From assembly GCF_006385795.1 (NCBI RefSeq), contig NZ_VFSS01000001.1, forward strand, positions 1 through 64,000: 64,000 nt of DNA, given 5' to 3'. This DNA is from [Mycoplasma] falconis. GTDB lineage: Bacteria; Bacillota_I; Bacilli_A; Mycoplasmatales; Metamycoplasmataceae. Both the position numbers and the translations under genes were made by a program. Shown here piece after piece: positions 8,484 through 19,280 of the stretch. Numbering within the stretch: position 1 is the first letter of the stretch; each line of letters opens with the position of its first letter. The notes under the pieces were generated by a model. The model did not search any database. It was not told the origin of the DNA and saw only the letters and a program-made list of their open reading frames with translations.

Positions 8484-9946
8484 ATTAAATCTTCTTCTTC
8501 CTCTCCATACATTTCTTTTAATTCTCTAATCATTCTTCTTTTTCTTGCTAGTTCTTGTGATTTATAACGAGCTTTAATTTGTTGAATAGTTTCATAAGCG
8601 GTTGAAACTAAAATCATGATACTAGTACCGCCAAAAGCGATTGAGGCAGGCATACCGGCCATCTGTTGCACAAATTGTAAAGATCCTAAAATCAGTAAAT
8701 AACCTGATGAGAAGAATGACAATCTTAAAACAATATTTAATAAATATGTTTCAGTTTGGTCTCCGGGTCTAATACCTGGAATAAAAGTACTATTTTTAGC
8801 AAAATCTTCACTTATTTTATCAATTTTAGATTGTTGTACTCCTAAAAGAATAGTTAATCCAAAAGTAATAATTACAAATAAGAAAAATCCTAAAGGTTGA
8901 GTAAATTGTAAATTTGAATAAACTCAGTGATAGTAATATGAAGTGTTTGGATCAAACATATTAGCAATCATTGTTGGAACGGAAAGTACCATCATCGCGA
9001 AGATAATACTCATAATTCCGGCAGGGTTAGCTTTAATTGGTAAAAAGCTTAATTCTTTTTCGTTTTTAGAAAGTCCTGCTCCAACTTGTTGAATTGGGAT
9101 TCTTCTTTCTGCAATTGTAAAAATAACAACAACAAAAATAGTTAATAAGTAAGCCAAAATGTATACTGAATAATTAATTACTTCACGTAAAACTACGTTG
9201 TTTTGTTTAATTGAAGGCATATAGTATTCGAAAGCATGTTTAAAGGTTGGAATTAACCCTGATGCAATACCAGCAAAGATAATAATACTTGTTCCGTTTC
9301 CTACCCCTTTATTAGTAATTTGTTCTGATAAAAATAAGGTAAAAAATGAACCAGCAGTTAAAATCATTGGAAGAATAAAATACTGATAAGCAAACATACC
9401 TTTAGCACCTAACATTGCAGTAATAGTTGGTGAAAAAGTAATACCGAAGCCTTGACGTGGATTAACCAATGCTTTAATTAATAGTAATGATTGTACTATT
9501 GAGAAAACAAAAGTTGCTCCGTAGGTAATAAAATTAATTTTTATCCGGCCTTGCGGTCCAGATTGACTTAGTCGGTGGATGGCCGGAAAAGCCTTAGTTT
9601 GTAAAATCATCATAACTAAACTTGATGATATAAAAGGCCCAATTCCTAACGCAACAATGGAGAACCTTCTCAGTCCTCCACCGCCAACTAAATTAAGAAT
9701 ACCAAAGAAATCTCCTTGGGTCAATTGGTTTTGATTAGCTAAATTAACACCTGGAATTGTAATCGTTCCAGCAGCTAGAAAAAGGGTAACGATGAATAAG
9801 GTAAACAAGATCTTTTTGAAAAGATCGTGATTTTTCCATCATTCAGATCAGGTGTTACGCTTTTGGGTGAAAAATTTATCAATCGCTAATTTACGTTCTA
9901 ATCTTTCATCCTCGACGGCTTTTTCTAGTTTTCTTTTTTTAGCCAT
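8477..9946 (-). CDS. secY: Protein translocase subunit SecY
   Basis: 489 aa, with about ten membrane segments forming the SecYEG channel in the cytoplasmic membrane. Recognisable family segments are TITIPGVN, the GIGPFISSS helix, SGPQGRI, the NGTSIIIFAGI region and GIRPGDQTETYL. The N-terminus is longer and highly charged (about 45 residues before the first helix), with two adjacent TGA-encoded Trp. The last codons are TGA (Trp) then TAG. The ATG shares one base with the rplO stop (TAATG). Confidence 0.96.
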
Positions 9947-10380
9947 TATTTAACCTCGATTGTTCCTCCGACTTTTTCAATAGCTTCTTTCGCAGCTACT
10001 GATAAGGTAGGGATTTCCACTGTTAATTTTTTGCTTAGATTTCCCTTAGCTAAAATTTTAACAGGAAGGCTACCTTTAATTAAGTTTTTAGCACTTAGAG
10101 TTTCGTATGAAACAACGTCGCCGTTTGCATATACTCTTTCTAAGTCTTGTAAGTTAACTACTTGATATTCCACGTGGTTAACATTATTAAAACCACGTTT
10201 TGGAATTCTTCTGAATAGTGGTAATTGTCCACCTTCAAATCCTAATCTAACAGTGCTTCTTTTGGTTTGTCCTGATTGTCCTCTACCAGCTTGTTTACCT
10301 TTACCAGCAGCGTGACCTCTACCTACACGGTGTTTAACTTGTCTTGCCCCTGGGGTTGGTTTTAAGTTATTTAATTTCAT
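9946..10380 (-). CDS. rplO: 50S ribosomal protein L15
   Basis: 144 aa. The Gly/Arg-rich N-terminus contains KHRVGRGHAAGKGKQAGRG and GFEGGQLPLFRRIPKRGFNN, both diagnostic for L15. It begins 14 bases after rpsE. In most bacteria rpmD (L30) sits in this gap; here there is no room for it. Ends in TAATG overlap with secY. Confidence 0.96.
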   Translation of the reverse strand: MKLNNLKPTPGARQVKHRVGRGHAAGKGKQAGRGQSGQTKRSTVRLGFEGGQLPLFRRIPKRGFNNVNHVEYQVVNLQDLERVYANGDVVSYETLSAKNLIKGSLPVKILAKGNLSKKLTVEIPTLSVAAKEAIEKVGGTIEVK

Positions 10381-10394
10381 AACTTCTCCTTAAA

Positions 10395-11027
10395 TTATTT
10401 AGATAATAAATGTTTAACGTCGATATCACGTAGTTTAGCGATTTCTTCAACGGTTCTAAGTTTTTTAAGAGCTTTAATAGTAGTTAGGACGATGTTTTGT
10501 TTTGTTCTTGAACCATAAGTTTTGGTTGAAATATCAGTATAACCTGCTAATTCAACAACAGCACGAACGGTGTTTGAAGCAATAATACCAGCACCTTTAG
10601 GAGCAGGACGTAGTTGTACTCTTGAAGCTAAGAATTTTTCTTTTACTTCGTGAGGAATAGTTCCGTTAACTAGTGGAACTGAAAATACATTTTTTTGTGC
10701 ATCTTTAACAGCTTTTTTAATTGCATCTTGAACTTCGTTTGCTTTACCGTGTCCAAACCCAACTTTACCTTTTTTGTCTCCAACAACTACGTAAGCTGAG
10801 AATGAAAATCTACGTCCACCTTTAACAACGGTTGTAACTCTGGCAATATCAATAACTTTTTCTTCGTATTGTTTTGCTTCAACGTTACGAGCAGACGATT
10901 TACGATCTGAGAATTGTCTTGGTTTATGTTCTGATTTAGCTTCGTGATTTGATTTAACTTCTTTTTTAGGAGCTGAAACAACTTTGGTTTCTTTTGCTTC
11001 TAGTTCTTTTTTCATTTCTTCTGCCAT
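10395..11027 (-). CDS. rpsE: 30S ribosomal protein S5, with N-terminal extension
   Basis: 210 aa. The S5 core starts near residue 57 ([21 protein letters not shown]) and includes [14 protein letters not shown] and [11 protein letters not shown]. The first ~55 residues are a Lys/Glu-rich, low-complexity extension not present in short bacterial S5. Extensions of this kind are common on mycoplasma ribosomal proteins and usually disordered. The ATG shares a base with the rplR stop. Confidence 0.95.
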   Translation of the reverse strand: MAEEMKKELEAKETKVVSAPKKEVKSNHEAKSEHKPRQFSDRKSSARNVEAKQYEEKVIDIARVTTVVKGGRRFSFSAYVVVGDKKGKVGFGHGKANEVQDAIKKAVKDAQKNVFSVPLVNGTIPHEVKEKFLASRVQLRPAPKGAGIIASNTVRAVVELAGYTDISTKTYGSRTKQNIVLTTIKALKKLRTVEEIAKLRDIDVKHLLSK

Positions 11028-11374
11028 TAGAATTTAATCCCTTCTTCTCTTAATGTATCACAAAATGCTGCTAATTTTCCGTGGTAGATGTAACCTGAAC
11101 GGTCAAATACGATTTTTTCAATTTTTAATGCTTTTAATTTTGCTGCAAATGCTTTAGCAACTAATTTAACACTTTCGATGTTGTTGCCTTTTTCTGCTAA
11201 TTGTAAAGTTGATGATGAAGCTAAGGTAACGTGTTCTAAATCGTTAACTGCTTGTGCGTAAAAGTTATGTAATGATTTAAAAACAGTAACTCTTGGAACT
11301 TCAGCGGTACCTTGTGATAATCTGTTTCTAATTTTCAAATGTTTATTTTGACGTTTTTGATTTCTTGATAACAT
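11027..11374 (-). CDS. rplR: 50S ribosomal protein L18
   Basis: 115 aa, binds 5S rRNA. Typical segments are [42 protein letters not shown] and the end LREEGIKF. The start at 11374 has GGAGAGAAA upstream. Stop and rpsE start overlap as TAATG. Confidence 0.96.
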   Translation of the reverse strand: MLSRNQKRQNKHLKIRNRLSQGTAEVPRVTVFKSLHNFYAQAVNDLEHVTLASSSTLQLAEKGNNIESVKLVAKAFAAKLKALKIEKIVFDRSGYIYHGKLAAFCDTLREEGIKF

Positions 11375-11389
11375 TTTCTCTCCTTACAA

Positions 11390-11929
11390 CTACTTAGCAG
11401 CAGTTTTTCCTTCTTTACGTCTGATAACTTCATCTTTGTACATAATTCCTTTTCCTGAGTAAGGACTTGGACGTCTGATACCTCTAATATTAGCAGCAAA
11501 TTCACCGACGGCTTGTTTATCAATACCTGAAATAATAACAATAGTTGGTTTTGGAACTTCAACTTTTAAATTGCTTGGTAAAGCAACGTTAACTGGGTGT
11601 GAATAACCCGCGATAACTTCGATTTCATTTCCCTTTAGGGTAGCTTTATAACCAACCCCTTTAATTTCTAATTCTTTTTTGTAACCTTCTGAAACACCGT
11701 GTAGCATATTTTTAATATTAGCGTTAGTTGTGCCGTGTAATTGTTTTGTAGTTTTTTCTTCGTTTGTTCTTAGAGTTTTAATTTCATTGTTTTCAACTAC
11801 AACTTGAATTAATGGTGAGAAAGTGTATTCTAATTGACCTAATTTACCTTTAACTGTGATGTGGTTAGCGTTTAATTCAACTTCAACACCAGCTGGAATA
11901 GCTAGTACTCTTTTACCAATTCTAGACAT
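11390..11929 (-). CDS. rplF: 50S ribosomal protein L6
   Basis: 179 aa. The start is ATG 11929 (MSRIGKRVLAIPAGVEV), 2 bases after the rpsH stop; the upstream TTG at 11938 is only an open extension of the frame. The C-terminal signature PSPYSGKGIMYKDEVIRRKEGK is diagnostic. L6 sits near the GTPase centre of the 50S subunit. Confidence 0.96.
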   Translation of the reverse strand: MSRIGKRVLAIPAGVEVELNANHITVKGKLGQLEYTFSPLIQVVVENNEIKTLRTNEEKTTKQLHGTTNANIKNMLHGVSEGYKKELEIKGVGYKATLKGNEIEVIAGYSHPVNVALPSNLKVEVPKPTIVIISGIDKQAVGEFAANIRGIRRPSPYSGKGIMYKDEVIRRKEGKTAAK

Positions 11930-11931
11930 AA

Positions 11932-12342
11932 CTATCAAACGAAAGCAATAACTTCGCCACCAACGTTGGCTTTTCTTGCTTCTTTATCAGTTAATAAACC
12001 TTTAGAAGTTGAGATAATAGCTGTACCGTAACCACTTAAAACTCTTGGAAGTTTTTCACTTGGTAAATAAACTTTTAGACCTGGTTTAGAAACTTTTTTA
12101 AGTCCACTAATTGCTGATTGATTTTGGTTCATTCCTTTGTATTTTAAGGTTATTTTAATTTGTTTGAATTTACCTTTTTCTTCGATAACTTCAAAGTTTG
12201 TAATGTAACCTTCGTTTTTAATAATTTCCAAAATCTTTTCTTTTTTGTTTGAATGAGGTAAAACAACTTCGTGATATTTTCTTGAAATTGCGTTTTTCAT
12301 TCTAACAAACATATCTGCTATTGGATCAATAATAATAGCCAT
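11932..12342 (-). CDS. rpsH: 30S ribosomal protein S8
   Basis: 136 aa. It opens DPIADMFVRMKNAI and ends STSKGLLTDKEARKANVGGEV with a TGA-encoded final Trp before TAG, matching the conserved terminal Trp of S8 in other bacteria. The residues that bind 16S rRNA helix 21 and the spc mRNA lie in the C-terminal half. It is 2 bases after rpsN. Confidence 0.96.
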
Positions 12343-12344
12343 AA

Positions 12345-12530
12345 TTATCAGCTCGCTTTCTTTACACCAGGAATTTTTCCTTCGTGTGCTAATTCTCTAA
12401 AACAAATTCTACAAATTTTATATTTTCTTAAAACAGCGTGTACCCGACCACAGATTTGACATCTTGTGTATTTTCTAACAGCAAATTTAGGTTCACGTTC
12501 GGCTTTAACCATTAATGCTTTTCTTGCCAT
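12345..12530 (-). CDS. rpsN: 30S ribosomal protein S14, zinc-binding (type Z)
   Basis: 61 aa. The zinc site is CQIC and CRIC. The sequence ends [10 protein letters not shown] plus a TGA-encoded Trp, exactly the conserved last residue of type Z S14, which is good evidence for UGA = Trp here. It lies in the spc order rplE-rpsN-rpsH. Confidence 0.96.
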
Positions 12531-12544
12531 ATACTATCTCCTTG

Positions 12545-13108
12545 TTAGTTGTTACCTTTTGCAAAAGGCATTCCTAGGTGTTTTAATAATGAATAAGCTT
12601 CTTTGTTGCTTTTTGCATTAGTTACAATGATTACGTCCATACCTTTTAATTTACGGATTTTATCAAATGAAATTTCAGGGAAAATAATTTCTTCTTTAAT
12701 ACCGATAGCGTAGTTTCCACGACCATCAAAGCTTTTGGTTGATGTACCGTTGAAATCACGTACCCGTGGTAAAGCAACATTAATTAATTTAGTTAAAAAT
12801 GATCACATTTTTTCTCTTCTTAAAGTTACTTTTCCACCCATTGGCATACCTTCACGTAGTTTTCATGAAGCCAATGATTTTTTAGCTACTGTTTGAGCTG
12901 GTTTTTGACCAGTAATTTGAGCAAGTTCGGTCATAACTTCTTCGATAGCTTTTGAGTTAGAAACTTCGTTACCAGCTGTCATGTTAATAACGATTTTAAC
13001 TAGTTTTGGAGCTTGCATAACACTGGTGTAGCCGAATTCCTTAACTAGTTCTGGACGAATTTCGTTTAAGTATTTTTGTTCTAAAGCTAATTTTTCTTGT
13101 TTTGCCAT
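12545..13108 (-). CDS. rplE: 50S ribosomal protein L5
   Basis: 187 aa, binds 5S rRNA and contacts the P-site tRNA. Segments [33 protein letters not shown] and LPRVRDFNG are typical. A TGA (Trp) in SLASWKLREG breaks the frame under the standard code and a second is in KMWSFL. The start at 13108 has AGGAGAG upstream. Confidence 0.95.
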
Positions 13109-13121
13109 ATATCTCTCCTAA

Positions 13122-13457
13122 CTAGATTGTTTTGTTTAATTTTTTCATGTATCTTTGTTTCTTACCAGTTTTGCTATCTACTTTAAATCCAATTTTAGTT
13201 CCGATTGAGTGTTCACCTTGAGCTGCTTTTTTAGCTAGGTAAGCCACGTTTGAAACGTGAACTGGAAATTCTTTTTTCTCAATTTTACCTTCGGTATTTT
13301 CTTGTGAAGGTTTGTGGTGTTTGGTTTTCATGTTGATTTCTTTTAAGAGAACAGTTTGTTTTTTAACGTTTGTTGATAAAACGGCAGCAAATTTACCTTT
13401 GTCTTTACCTGAGATAATTAAAACCATATCATTTTTCTTAATTTTAGCTTGAGCCAT
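13122..13457 (-). CDS. rplX: 50S ribosomal protein L24
   Basis: 111 aa. The N-terminal KOW motif is recognisable in KKNDMVLIISGKDKGK. L24 is one of the two assembly initiators of the large subunit. The ATG overlaps the rplN stop by one base (TAATG). Confidence 0.95.
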   Translation of the reverse strand: MAQAKIKKNDMVLIISGKDKGKFAAVLSTNVKKQTVLLKEINMKTKHHKPSQENTEGKIEKKEFPVHVSNVAYLAKKAAQGEHSIGTKIGFKVDSKTGKKQRYMKKLNKTI

Positions 13458-13825
13458 TATAAAACCTCCGGTGCTAAAGAAACAACTTTTAAATATCCTT
13501 TGTCACGTAATTCTCTGGCAACAGGTCCAAATACCCGAGTACCTCTTAATGAACCATCTTCTTTAATTAAAACAACGGCGTTGTCATCAAATCTGATGTA
13601 TGAACCATTTTCTCTGGCAACTCCTCTTTTTGTTCTAACGATAAGTGCTTTAACAACTTGACCTTCTTTAACAACACCATTAGGAATAGCTTTTTTAACT
13701 GTAACAACTACAACGTCACCGATGTTAGTTGATCTAACGATAGATCCTCCAAGGTTCTTGATGATCATAACTTCTTTTGCACCTGAGTTGTCAGCTACAT
13801 TACATCTAGAAAATTCACTAAGCAT
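13457..13825 (-). CDS. rplN: 50S ribosomal protein L14
   Basis: 122 aa from ATG 13825, which has GGAGG eight bases upstream. The open frame continues upstream into rpsQ but the family begins at [20 protein letters not shown]. The segments [20 protein letters not shown] near the C-terminus are diagnostic. The start lies inside the last codons of rpsQ (8-bp overlap). Confidence 0.96.
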   Translation of the reverse strand: MLSEFSRCNVADNSGAKEVMIIKNLGGSIVRSTNIGDVVVVTVKKAIPNGVVKEGQVVKALIVRTKRGVARENGSYIRFDDNAVVLIKEDGSLRGTRVFGPVARELRDKGYLKVVSLAPEVL

Positions 13826-14102
13826 TTTCGTTTCCTCCAATAGCGTGAGATCTAATTTCAACTAATCTAAAGTGTTTGGTTTTTGAAAGTGGTCTAGTTT
13901 CTTGAATTTTAACAACGTCACCGATTTTAGCTTCGTTTCTTTCATCATGAACTGCAAATTTCTTTGATTTTTTGAAACGTTTTGAGTATAATGGGTGTTT
14001 TTCGTAAGTTTCAACAACTACGGTAATAGTTTTGTTGTTTTTAGTAGATACAACAGTACCAACTAAAGTTTTACGACGATTTTCTCTAATTTGTGCTTCC
14101 AT
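13818..14102 (-). CDS. rpsQ: 30S ribosomal protein S17
   Basis: 94 aa. The OB-fold core [20 protein letters not shown] and the segment [23 protein letters not shown] match S17. It overlaps rplN at its 3' end by 8 bases and rpmC at its start by one base. Confidence 0.96.
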   Translation of the reverse strand: MEAQIRENRRKTLVGTVVSTKNNKTITVVVETYEKHPLYSKRFKKSKKFAVHDERNEAKIGDVVKIQETRPLSKTKHFRLVEIRSHAIGGNENA

Positions 14103-14305
14103 TATTCTTGTTCTCCTTCGGCTTGTTTTTTGTTAATAGCTGTTAAAACTCTAGCAATATCTTTTTTAACTGAATCAATTTTGTGAGTTGATTGAAGTTG
14201 TCTGGTTGCATTTTTAAAACGTAATGAGAATAATTCTGCTTTTAATTCAGCTAATTGTTCTTTTAGTTCCTTGATTGATTTTTTAACTAATTCTTGGTAA
14301 GACAT
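14102..14305 (-). CDS. rpmC: 50S ribosomal protein L29
   Basis: 67 aa, two helices. Segments [25 protein letters not shown] and the end IARVLTAI are typical of L29, located at the polypeptide exit tunnel. It overlaps the stop of rplP and the start of rpsQ by single bases. Confidence 0.95.
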   Translation of the reverse strand: MSYQELVKKSIKELKEQLAELKAELFSLRFKNATRQLQSTHKIDSVKKDIARVLTAINKKQAEGEQE

Positions 14306-14730
14306 TATTTGTCCTCCTTGGTTTCTTTAGATACGATTTTTCAGGTAACTGGTAATTTATGTCCACCTAATCTTAAAGCGTCTTTCATAGTGTCAACGGT
14401 GTTACCGCTAACTTCAAACATAACTGTTCCTTCTTTGACAACTGCGAATCATTGGTCAGGGCTACCTTTACCAGAACCCATACGAACTCCGATAGGTTTT
14501 GAGGTTTTAGACATGTGTGGGAAAATTTTAATAATAACTTTTCCTTCACGACCCATACGACGAGTAATCGCAATACGGGCAGCTTCGATTTGTCTTGCAC
14601 TAACTCATGCTGAAGAAGTTGATTTTAAACCAAATTCTCCAAAAGTTACAGTGTTATTTCTGTGAGCTTTAACTTTGTCGTGACGGATACGAAACATTTT
14701 TCTGTGTTTAGTTCTTTTTGGTTGAAGCAT
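14305..14730 (-). CDS. rplP: 50S ribosomal protein L16
   Basis: 141 aa. It starts [14 protein letters not shown] and includes [28 protein letters not shown], with TGA for Trp in AWVSA. The [17 protein letters not shown] and [11 protein letters not shown] segments are also typical. The first 23 bases overlap the 3' end of rpsC. Confidence 0.95.
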
Positions 14731-15442
14731 GCTTTTCACCGTCCCTTCTTGGTCTTCTTGCTCTTGGTTTTTCTTCTAGTAAGTTTTCTTGGTTATTATC
14801 TTTGTTTAAAATTTCTCCTAGAGAAACTCAAACTTTAACCCCTAGAATACCATATGTAGTTTTAGCTGTTGTAACAGCATAATCAACATCTTGTCTTAAT
14901 GTGTGAAGTTTCATTTCTCCTTCGGTATATCCTTCGGTTCTAGCCATATCAACACCATTTAAACGACCTGATACAGAAGTTTTAATACCTTTAGCTCCTG
15001 CTTTCATTGCACTTCTAATTGCAAATTTTTGCGCAAGTCTGAAACTTCCACGGTTTTCTAATTTAACTGCAATATTTTCAGCTAATAATCTTGCATTTAA
15101 ATCTGGTTTTTTAAGTTCGATTACTTCTAAAGTAATGTCGGCATTTTTGTTTTTAATTGCTTTTTTAAGTTCTAAGGTTAAAGCTTTAACGTTTTCACCA
15201 TTAGTTCCTAAAAATGCAGCTGGTTTAGCGGTGTGTACATAAACAATAATGTGGTTGTTTTGATCTCTTTTGATTTGAACATTACCAATTAAGTATTCAC
15301 GTACTTTTGAATCTAAGAAGTCATAGATTTTTTGGTCTTCTAATAATAATTTAGCAAAGTCTTTTTTATCTGAATATCAAGTAGTATTGTGGTTTTTAGT
15401 AATACCGTAACGGAAACCATTTGGATTAACTTTTTGACCCAT
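14708..15442 (-). CDS. rpsC: 30S ribosomal protein S3
   Basis: 244 aa. [14 protein letters not shown] at the start, the KH domain with [12 protein letters not shown], and [26 protein letters not shown] are diagnostic. Two TGA codons encode Trp (TTWYSDKKDF and KVWVSLGE). An Arg-rich C-terminal tail overlaps the start of rplP. Confidence 0.96.
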
Positions 15443-15810
15443 TATTTATCTCCTTTAACGCTTTCTAATGAAGGCATTTCTGATAATTCGATGTAAAAAT
15501 GACTTGTTCTTTTTAGAATAGGGTATGCTCTACCTCTTGAGTGTGGTTGGAATCTTTTTAGAGTAGGTCCTTCGTTTACAAGTAGTTTTGAAATAACCAA
15601 TTTAGTTGCATCTAAACCTGCGTTATTAGTTGCGTTAGCAATTGCAGAGTTTAATAGTTTTAGAAGAATTTTTGATGATTTTTTGAAAGTAGTTTCTAGA
15701 ATAACTAATGCTTGAGTAGTAGTTTTATAACGAATTAAATCAGCAACTAGTCTAGCTTTTCTTGCTGATACTCTTTGCATCTTAACTGATGCTTTAACAA
15801 CTTCAGCCAT
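15442..15810 (-). CDS. rplV: 50S ribosomal protein L22
   Basis: 122 aa. MQRVSARKARLVADLIR at the start and the loop RFQPHSRGRAYPILKRTSH, which lines the exit tunnel and is the macrolide-related region, identify L22. It overlaps rpsC and rpsS by one base each. Confidence 0.96.
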   Translation of the reverse strand: MAEVVKASVKMQRVSARKARLVADLIRYKTTTQALVILETTFKKSSKILLKLLNSAIANATNNAGLDATKLVISKLLVNEGPTLKRFQPHSRGRAYPILKRTSHFYIELSEMPSLESVKGDK

Positions 15811-16085
15811 TATTTTTTACCTTTATCTGCACCGTGACCGTTAAAGGTTCTTGTTGGTGAGAATTCTCCTAATTTATGTCCTACCATGTCATTAGTTACA
15901 AACACATCGATAAATGCGTGTCCGTTGTGAACTTGGAATGTTAGACCAATGAAGTTAGGGTAAATTGTTGAACGTCTTGATCAGGTTTTGATTGGACGTT
16001 TAGGTGCATTACCTTCAACAATAGCCACTACTTTTTTCATTAAGTGATCATCAACGAATGGAGCTTTTTTTAATGAACGTGCCAT
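15810..16085 (-). CDS. rpsS: 30S ribosomal protein S19
   Basis: 91 aa. Segments [34 protein letters not shown] (Trp from TGA), and [16 protein letters not shown] identify S19. One-base overlaps join it to rplB and rplV. Confidence 0.96.
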
Positions 16086-16933
16086 TATTTATTTTCCTTT
16101 CTTCTTCTAATAATGAATTGATTTGATGCTTTCTTGGTTGCTCTTGTTTTAACTCCAAGTGCTTTTTTACCTCATGGAGTCATAGGACTTTTTCTACCGA
16201 TAGGTTGTCTACCTTCACCACCACCATGAGGGTGATCGTTAGGGTTCATAGCTGAACCACGAACGGTAGGTCTGATTCCTCTTAATCTATTTCTTCCGGC
16301 TTTACCAATATTTACAAGTGAGTGTTCTTCGTTACCAACTTCACCGATAGTTGCACGACAAATACCTAGAACTTTTCTAACTTCACCTGATTTTAATCTT
16401 AGAATTACATATCTTCCAGATTCATCTTTACCTAAGATTTGAGCTGATGATCCAGCTGATCTAGCGATAATTCCACCTTGTTTAGGTTGTAATTCAATGT
16501 TGTGAACAAATGTACCTTCAGGCATGTTGATTAAAGGCATGTGGTTACCTACTTGGATATCAACATTTTCTCCTGAGACAACAACTTGTCCAACTTTAAT
16601 ACCTTTAGGGCTGATAATATATCTTTTTTCCCCATCAGCGTAAACAACTAATGAAATATTTGCTGACCTATTTGGGTCGTATTCAATAGTTCTAACGGTT
16701 CCAGGAATTAAATCTTTATCGTAACGTTTGAAATCGATAATACGATAAAATCTTTTTAATCTCCCACCGTGGTGACGGGTAGTAATTTTACCTTGATTAT
16801 TTCTTCCAGCATGAGTAGGAAGTTTAACAAGCAATGATTTTTCTGGTTTGTGTCCAGTTAAGTTTGCTTGATAGTCAAGAGAAGACATATTACGGCGACC
16901 ATTGGTATATGCTTTAAACTTTTTAATAGCCAT
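16085..16933 (-). CDS. rplB: 50S ribosomal protein L2
   Basis: 282 aa, normal length, with the conserved [14 protein letters not shown] loop seen as [23 protein letters not shown], where Trp is TGA. L2 is needed for peptidyl transfer and subunit association. About 94 AT-rich bases separate it from rplW, the widest gap inside the S10 cluster. That gap contains a short AAGAATAATTCTT inverted repeat and could hold an internal promoter or processing site. Confidence 0.96.
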
Positions 16934-17027
16934 AATTTCTCCGTTTCTTAAAAATATTTATTTCTTTTAAGAATTATTCTTTTAGTAAATTGTTTAATAA
17001 ATTAACCTTATATTTAAGCAAGATTAA

Positions 17028-17450
17028 TTATTTATTTTTCTTTTCTTCAGCTTTTTTAATTTTTTCAGCTGCTTTTAATTCAGCTTCTGATAATTCAGCA
17101 GATTTTTCTTCTGCTTTAACGGTTTCTTTTTTAGCTTCTTCAACTTCTTTTAAAGCTTCTTTTGCTTCGTCAGCAAAAATAACAATTTTAGAAGTAGGAT
17201 CTAAGCTAACAATCGCTTTTTTGTAAGCACTTTTGAAACCAACAAATTTACCTAATCTAGCAGGTTTTTTGTCATAGTTAGCAATGTTAACTTTTAAAAC
17301 TTTAACATCGAAGATAAATTCGATCGCTTTTCTAATTTCAACTTTATTAGCTCTTCTGTCAACTACGAATGTATAAACGTTGTTGTTTGATCTAGCAATT
17401 TCTGATTTTTCAGTAATAACTGGATATTTAATAACTTCATTAATATTCAT
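17028..17450 (-). CDS. rplW: 50S ribosomal protein L23, with charged C-terminal tail
   Basis: 140 aa. The L23 core is residues 1-95 (NEVIKYPVITEKSE, YTFVVDRRANKVEIRKAIE, KVNIANYDKKPARLGK). The last ~45 residues are an Ala/Glu/Lys helix that short bacterial L23 lack. L23 marks the exit-tunnel docking site for trigger factor and SRP. One-base overlap with rplD (TAATG). Confidence 0.95.
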   Translation of the reverse strand: MNINEVIKYPVITEKSEIARSNNNVYTFVVDRRANKVEIRKAIEFIFDVKVLKVNIANYDKKPARLGKFVGFKSAYKKAIVSLDPTSKIVIFADEAKEALKEVEEAKKETVKAEEKSAELSEAELKAAEKIKKAEEKKNK

Positions 17451-18412
17451 TATTTAGCCATCCCTTCTAATACTTTAACATCATCAGAACCAATAATTAG
17501 AACATCAGCTGCTAGTAATGCTTCAACTGATAAGCTAGTTACTTTGGTTACATGAACGTTTGGTAAGTTTCTTGCTGACATAAATACTGTGTTATCTGAT
17601 GAAACTAATAAAATGTTGTTTAAATTGATTAAATTATCTTTGTTTAATTCAACTAATAAACCTTTAGTTGAGATTTTGTCTAACTTGATTTCTTTTACTA
17701 AAACCGCTTTGTCGTTAGCAAGTAATGTTAAAGCTGAGAATAAAGCATTTCTACGTGCTTTTTTGTTAATTTTTAGATTGTAGTTTCTTTCGGTTGTAGG
17801 TCCAAATGCTTTACCACCACCAACAAAGATTGGTGATCTTAAAGATCCGGCTCTCGCATTACCTGTATGTTTTTGAGCTCATGGTTTTTTACCAGTTCCA
17901 CTAACTTCTGCTCTTGATTTAACTTTATGAGTAGCTAAACGTTTTGCTCCTCTTTCGGCTAAAATCGCATCGAAGATTGCTTGACTGTAAACTTTTTCTA
18001 AACCAAAAACATTTTTAGGTAAGTTATCTGAACTAAATGAAGTGTGTTCAGTGTTTGTTTTCTTAACAGATGCAGCTGGTTTTTTAGAAGCAGATTTGTC
18101 AACTAAGTTTTCTTTTTCAATAAAAGTAATAGCTTCGTGGTTTTCAACTTTAGCTTCGGTTACTTTTGATACGATAACTCTAGCTTTTTCTAAATTAACA
18201 GATCCACGGTATGCACCATCACGGTGGAATCATACTCTAGCATCGTTTTTAGATTTTTCAGCAACTTTAATAAATTCTTCAACAGCGTCGGTAAAGTTTT
18301 TAAAGTTACCTGAAATTTTTTGATTTGCTTTCTTAAAGTTAAAAGTTACATTTCTTTCGTCATCAAATTTTTCAGAAATATAGAATTTATCTAATCCACT
18401 TTTAGCTGGCAT
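17450..18412 (-). CDS. rplD: 50S ribosomal protein L4, with large N-terminal extension
   Basis: 320 aa against about 205 in most bacteria. The L4 core begins near residue 130 ([17 protein letters not shown], then [30 protein letters not shown]) and runs to the end. The first ~125 residues are extra: a folded-looking segment ([18 protein letters not shown]..., [10 protein letters not shown]) followed by a Lys/Ser/Ala linker. Two TGA codons encode Trp. The start at 18412 overlaps the rplC stop. L4 is the classical autoregulator of the S10 operon; whether this applies here is unknown. Confidence 0.95.
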
Positions 18413-19209
18413 TATTTTTCTCCTTCTGCTTTAGCGATAGCTTCATCTAAAGCTGCTTTCATTTCTTTTAATGACATTTCCATATTTAACTCTAAGTTGT
18501 ATTTTTTAGCATGTTCAAAAATTTCATTTTTAGCAAGAGCTTCTTTTAAGTTAACAAGTTCGATAGCTTCTTTTCTTTGTACTGATTTCTTAGCATTTTT
18601 AATTACTAATAAAGCACCTTTAGCACCTGGTACGCTACCTTTAACTAATAATAGTTGGTTGTCAGCGTCACCTTTAACAACTGTTAAGTTTTGAATTGTA
18701 ACTTGTTCTGCTCCTAGGTGTCCAGGCATGGTCATACCTTTTCAAACTCTGTTTCCAGAGATATCACCTAAAGAACCAGTTTGTCTGATAGGTTGAGATC
18801 CCCCACCACCACCGTGAGATTTAGGACCAATGTGTTGGTTTCATCTTTTAATGGTTCCGGCAAATCCTTTTCCTTTTGATATAGCTGTAACGTCAACAAC
18901 GTCACCTGAGGTGAACAATGAAGCATCTACAGTGTCACCTAAGTTATATCCAGACATATCACGGATTTCTTTAACGAAGCGCTTAGGTGTTGTGTTAGCT
19001 AGTTTGAAATGGTTAATTTCAGGTTTTTTAACACGTGAAGATTTTTTATCTTCGGTTGATAGTTGGGTTGCAACATAACCGTTTTTTTCTTCGGTTAAAA
19101 CTTGGGTAACAACATTTGGTTTAACTTCTATTACAGTAACAGGAATTAATTTACCTTCGGCTGTAAATAGTTGAGTCATTCCAACTTTTCTTCCTAAGAT
19201 TCCTTTCAT
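18412..19209 (-). CDS. rplC: 50S ribosomal protein L3, with C-terminal tail
   Basis: 265 aa. [15 protein letters not shown] at the start, [21 protein letters not shown], and [20 protein letters not shown] identify L3, with Trp from TGA twice. The core ends near residue 210; the last ~55 residues are an extra helical, Glu/Lys/Ala-rich tail. Second gene of the operon, 71 bases after rpsJ. Confidence 0.96.
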
Positions 19210-19280
19210 GATTTTCCTTTCTTATTGTTATGGCTTTTTATCTTATATATATTAATTAAAATAAAAAACAATATCTGTTA

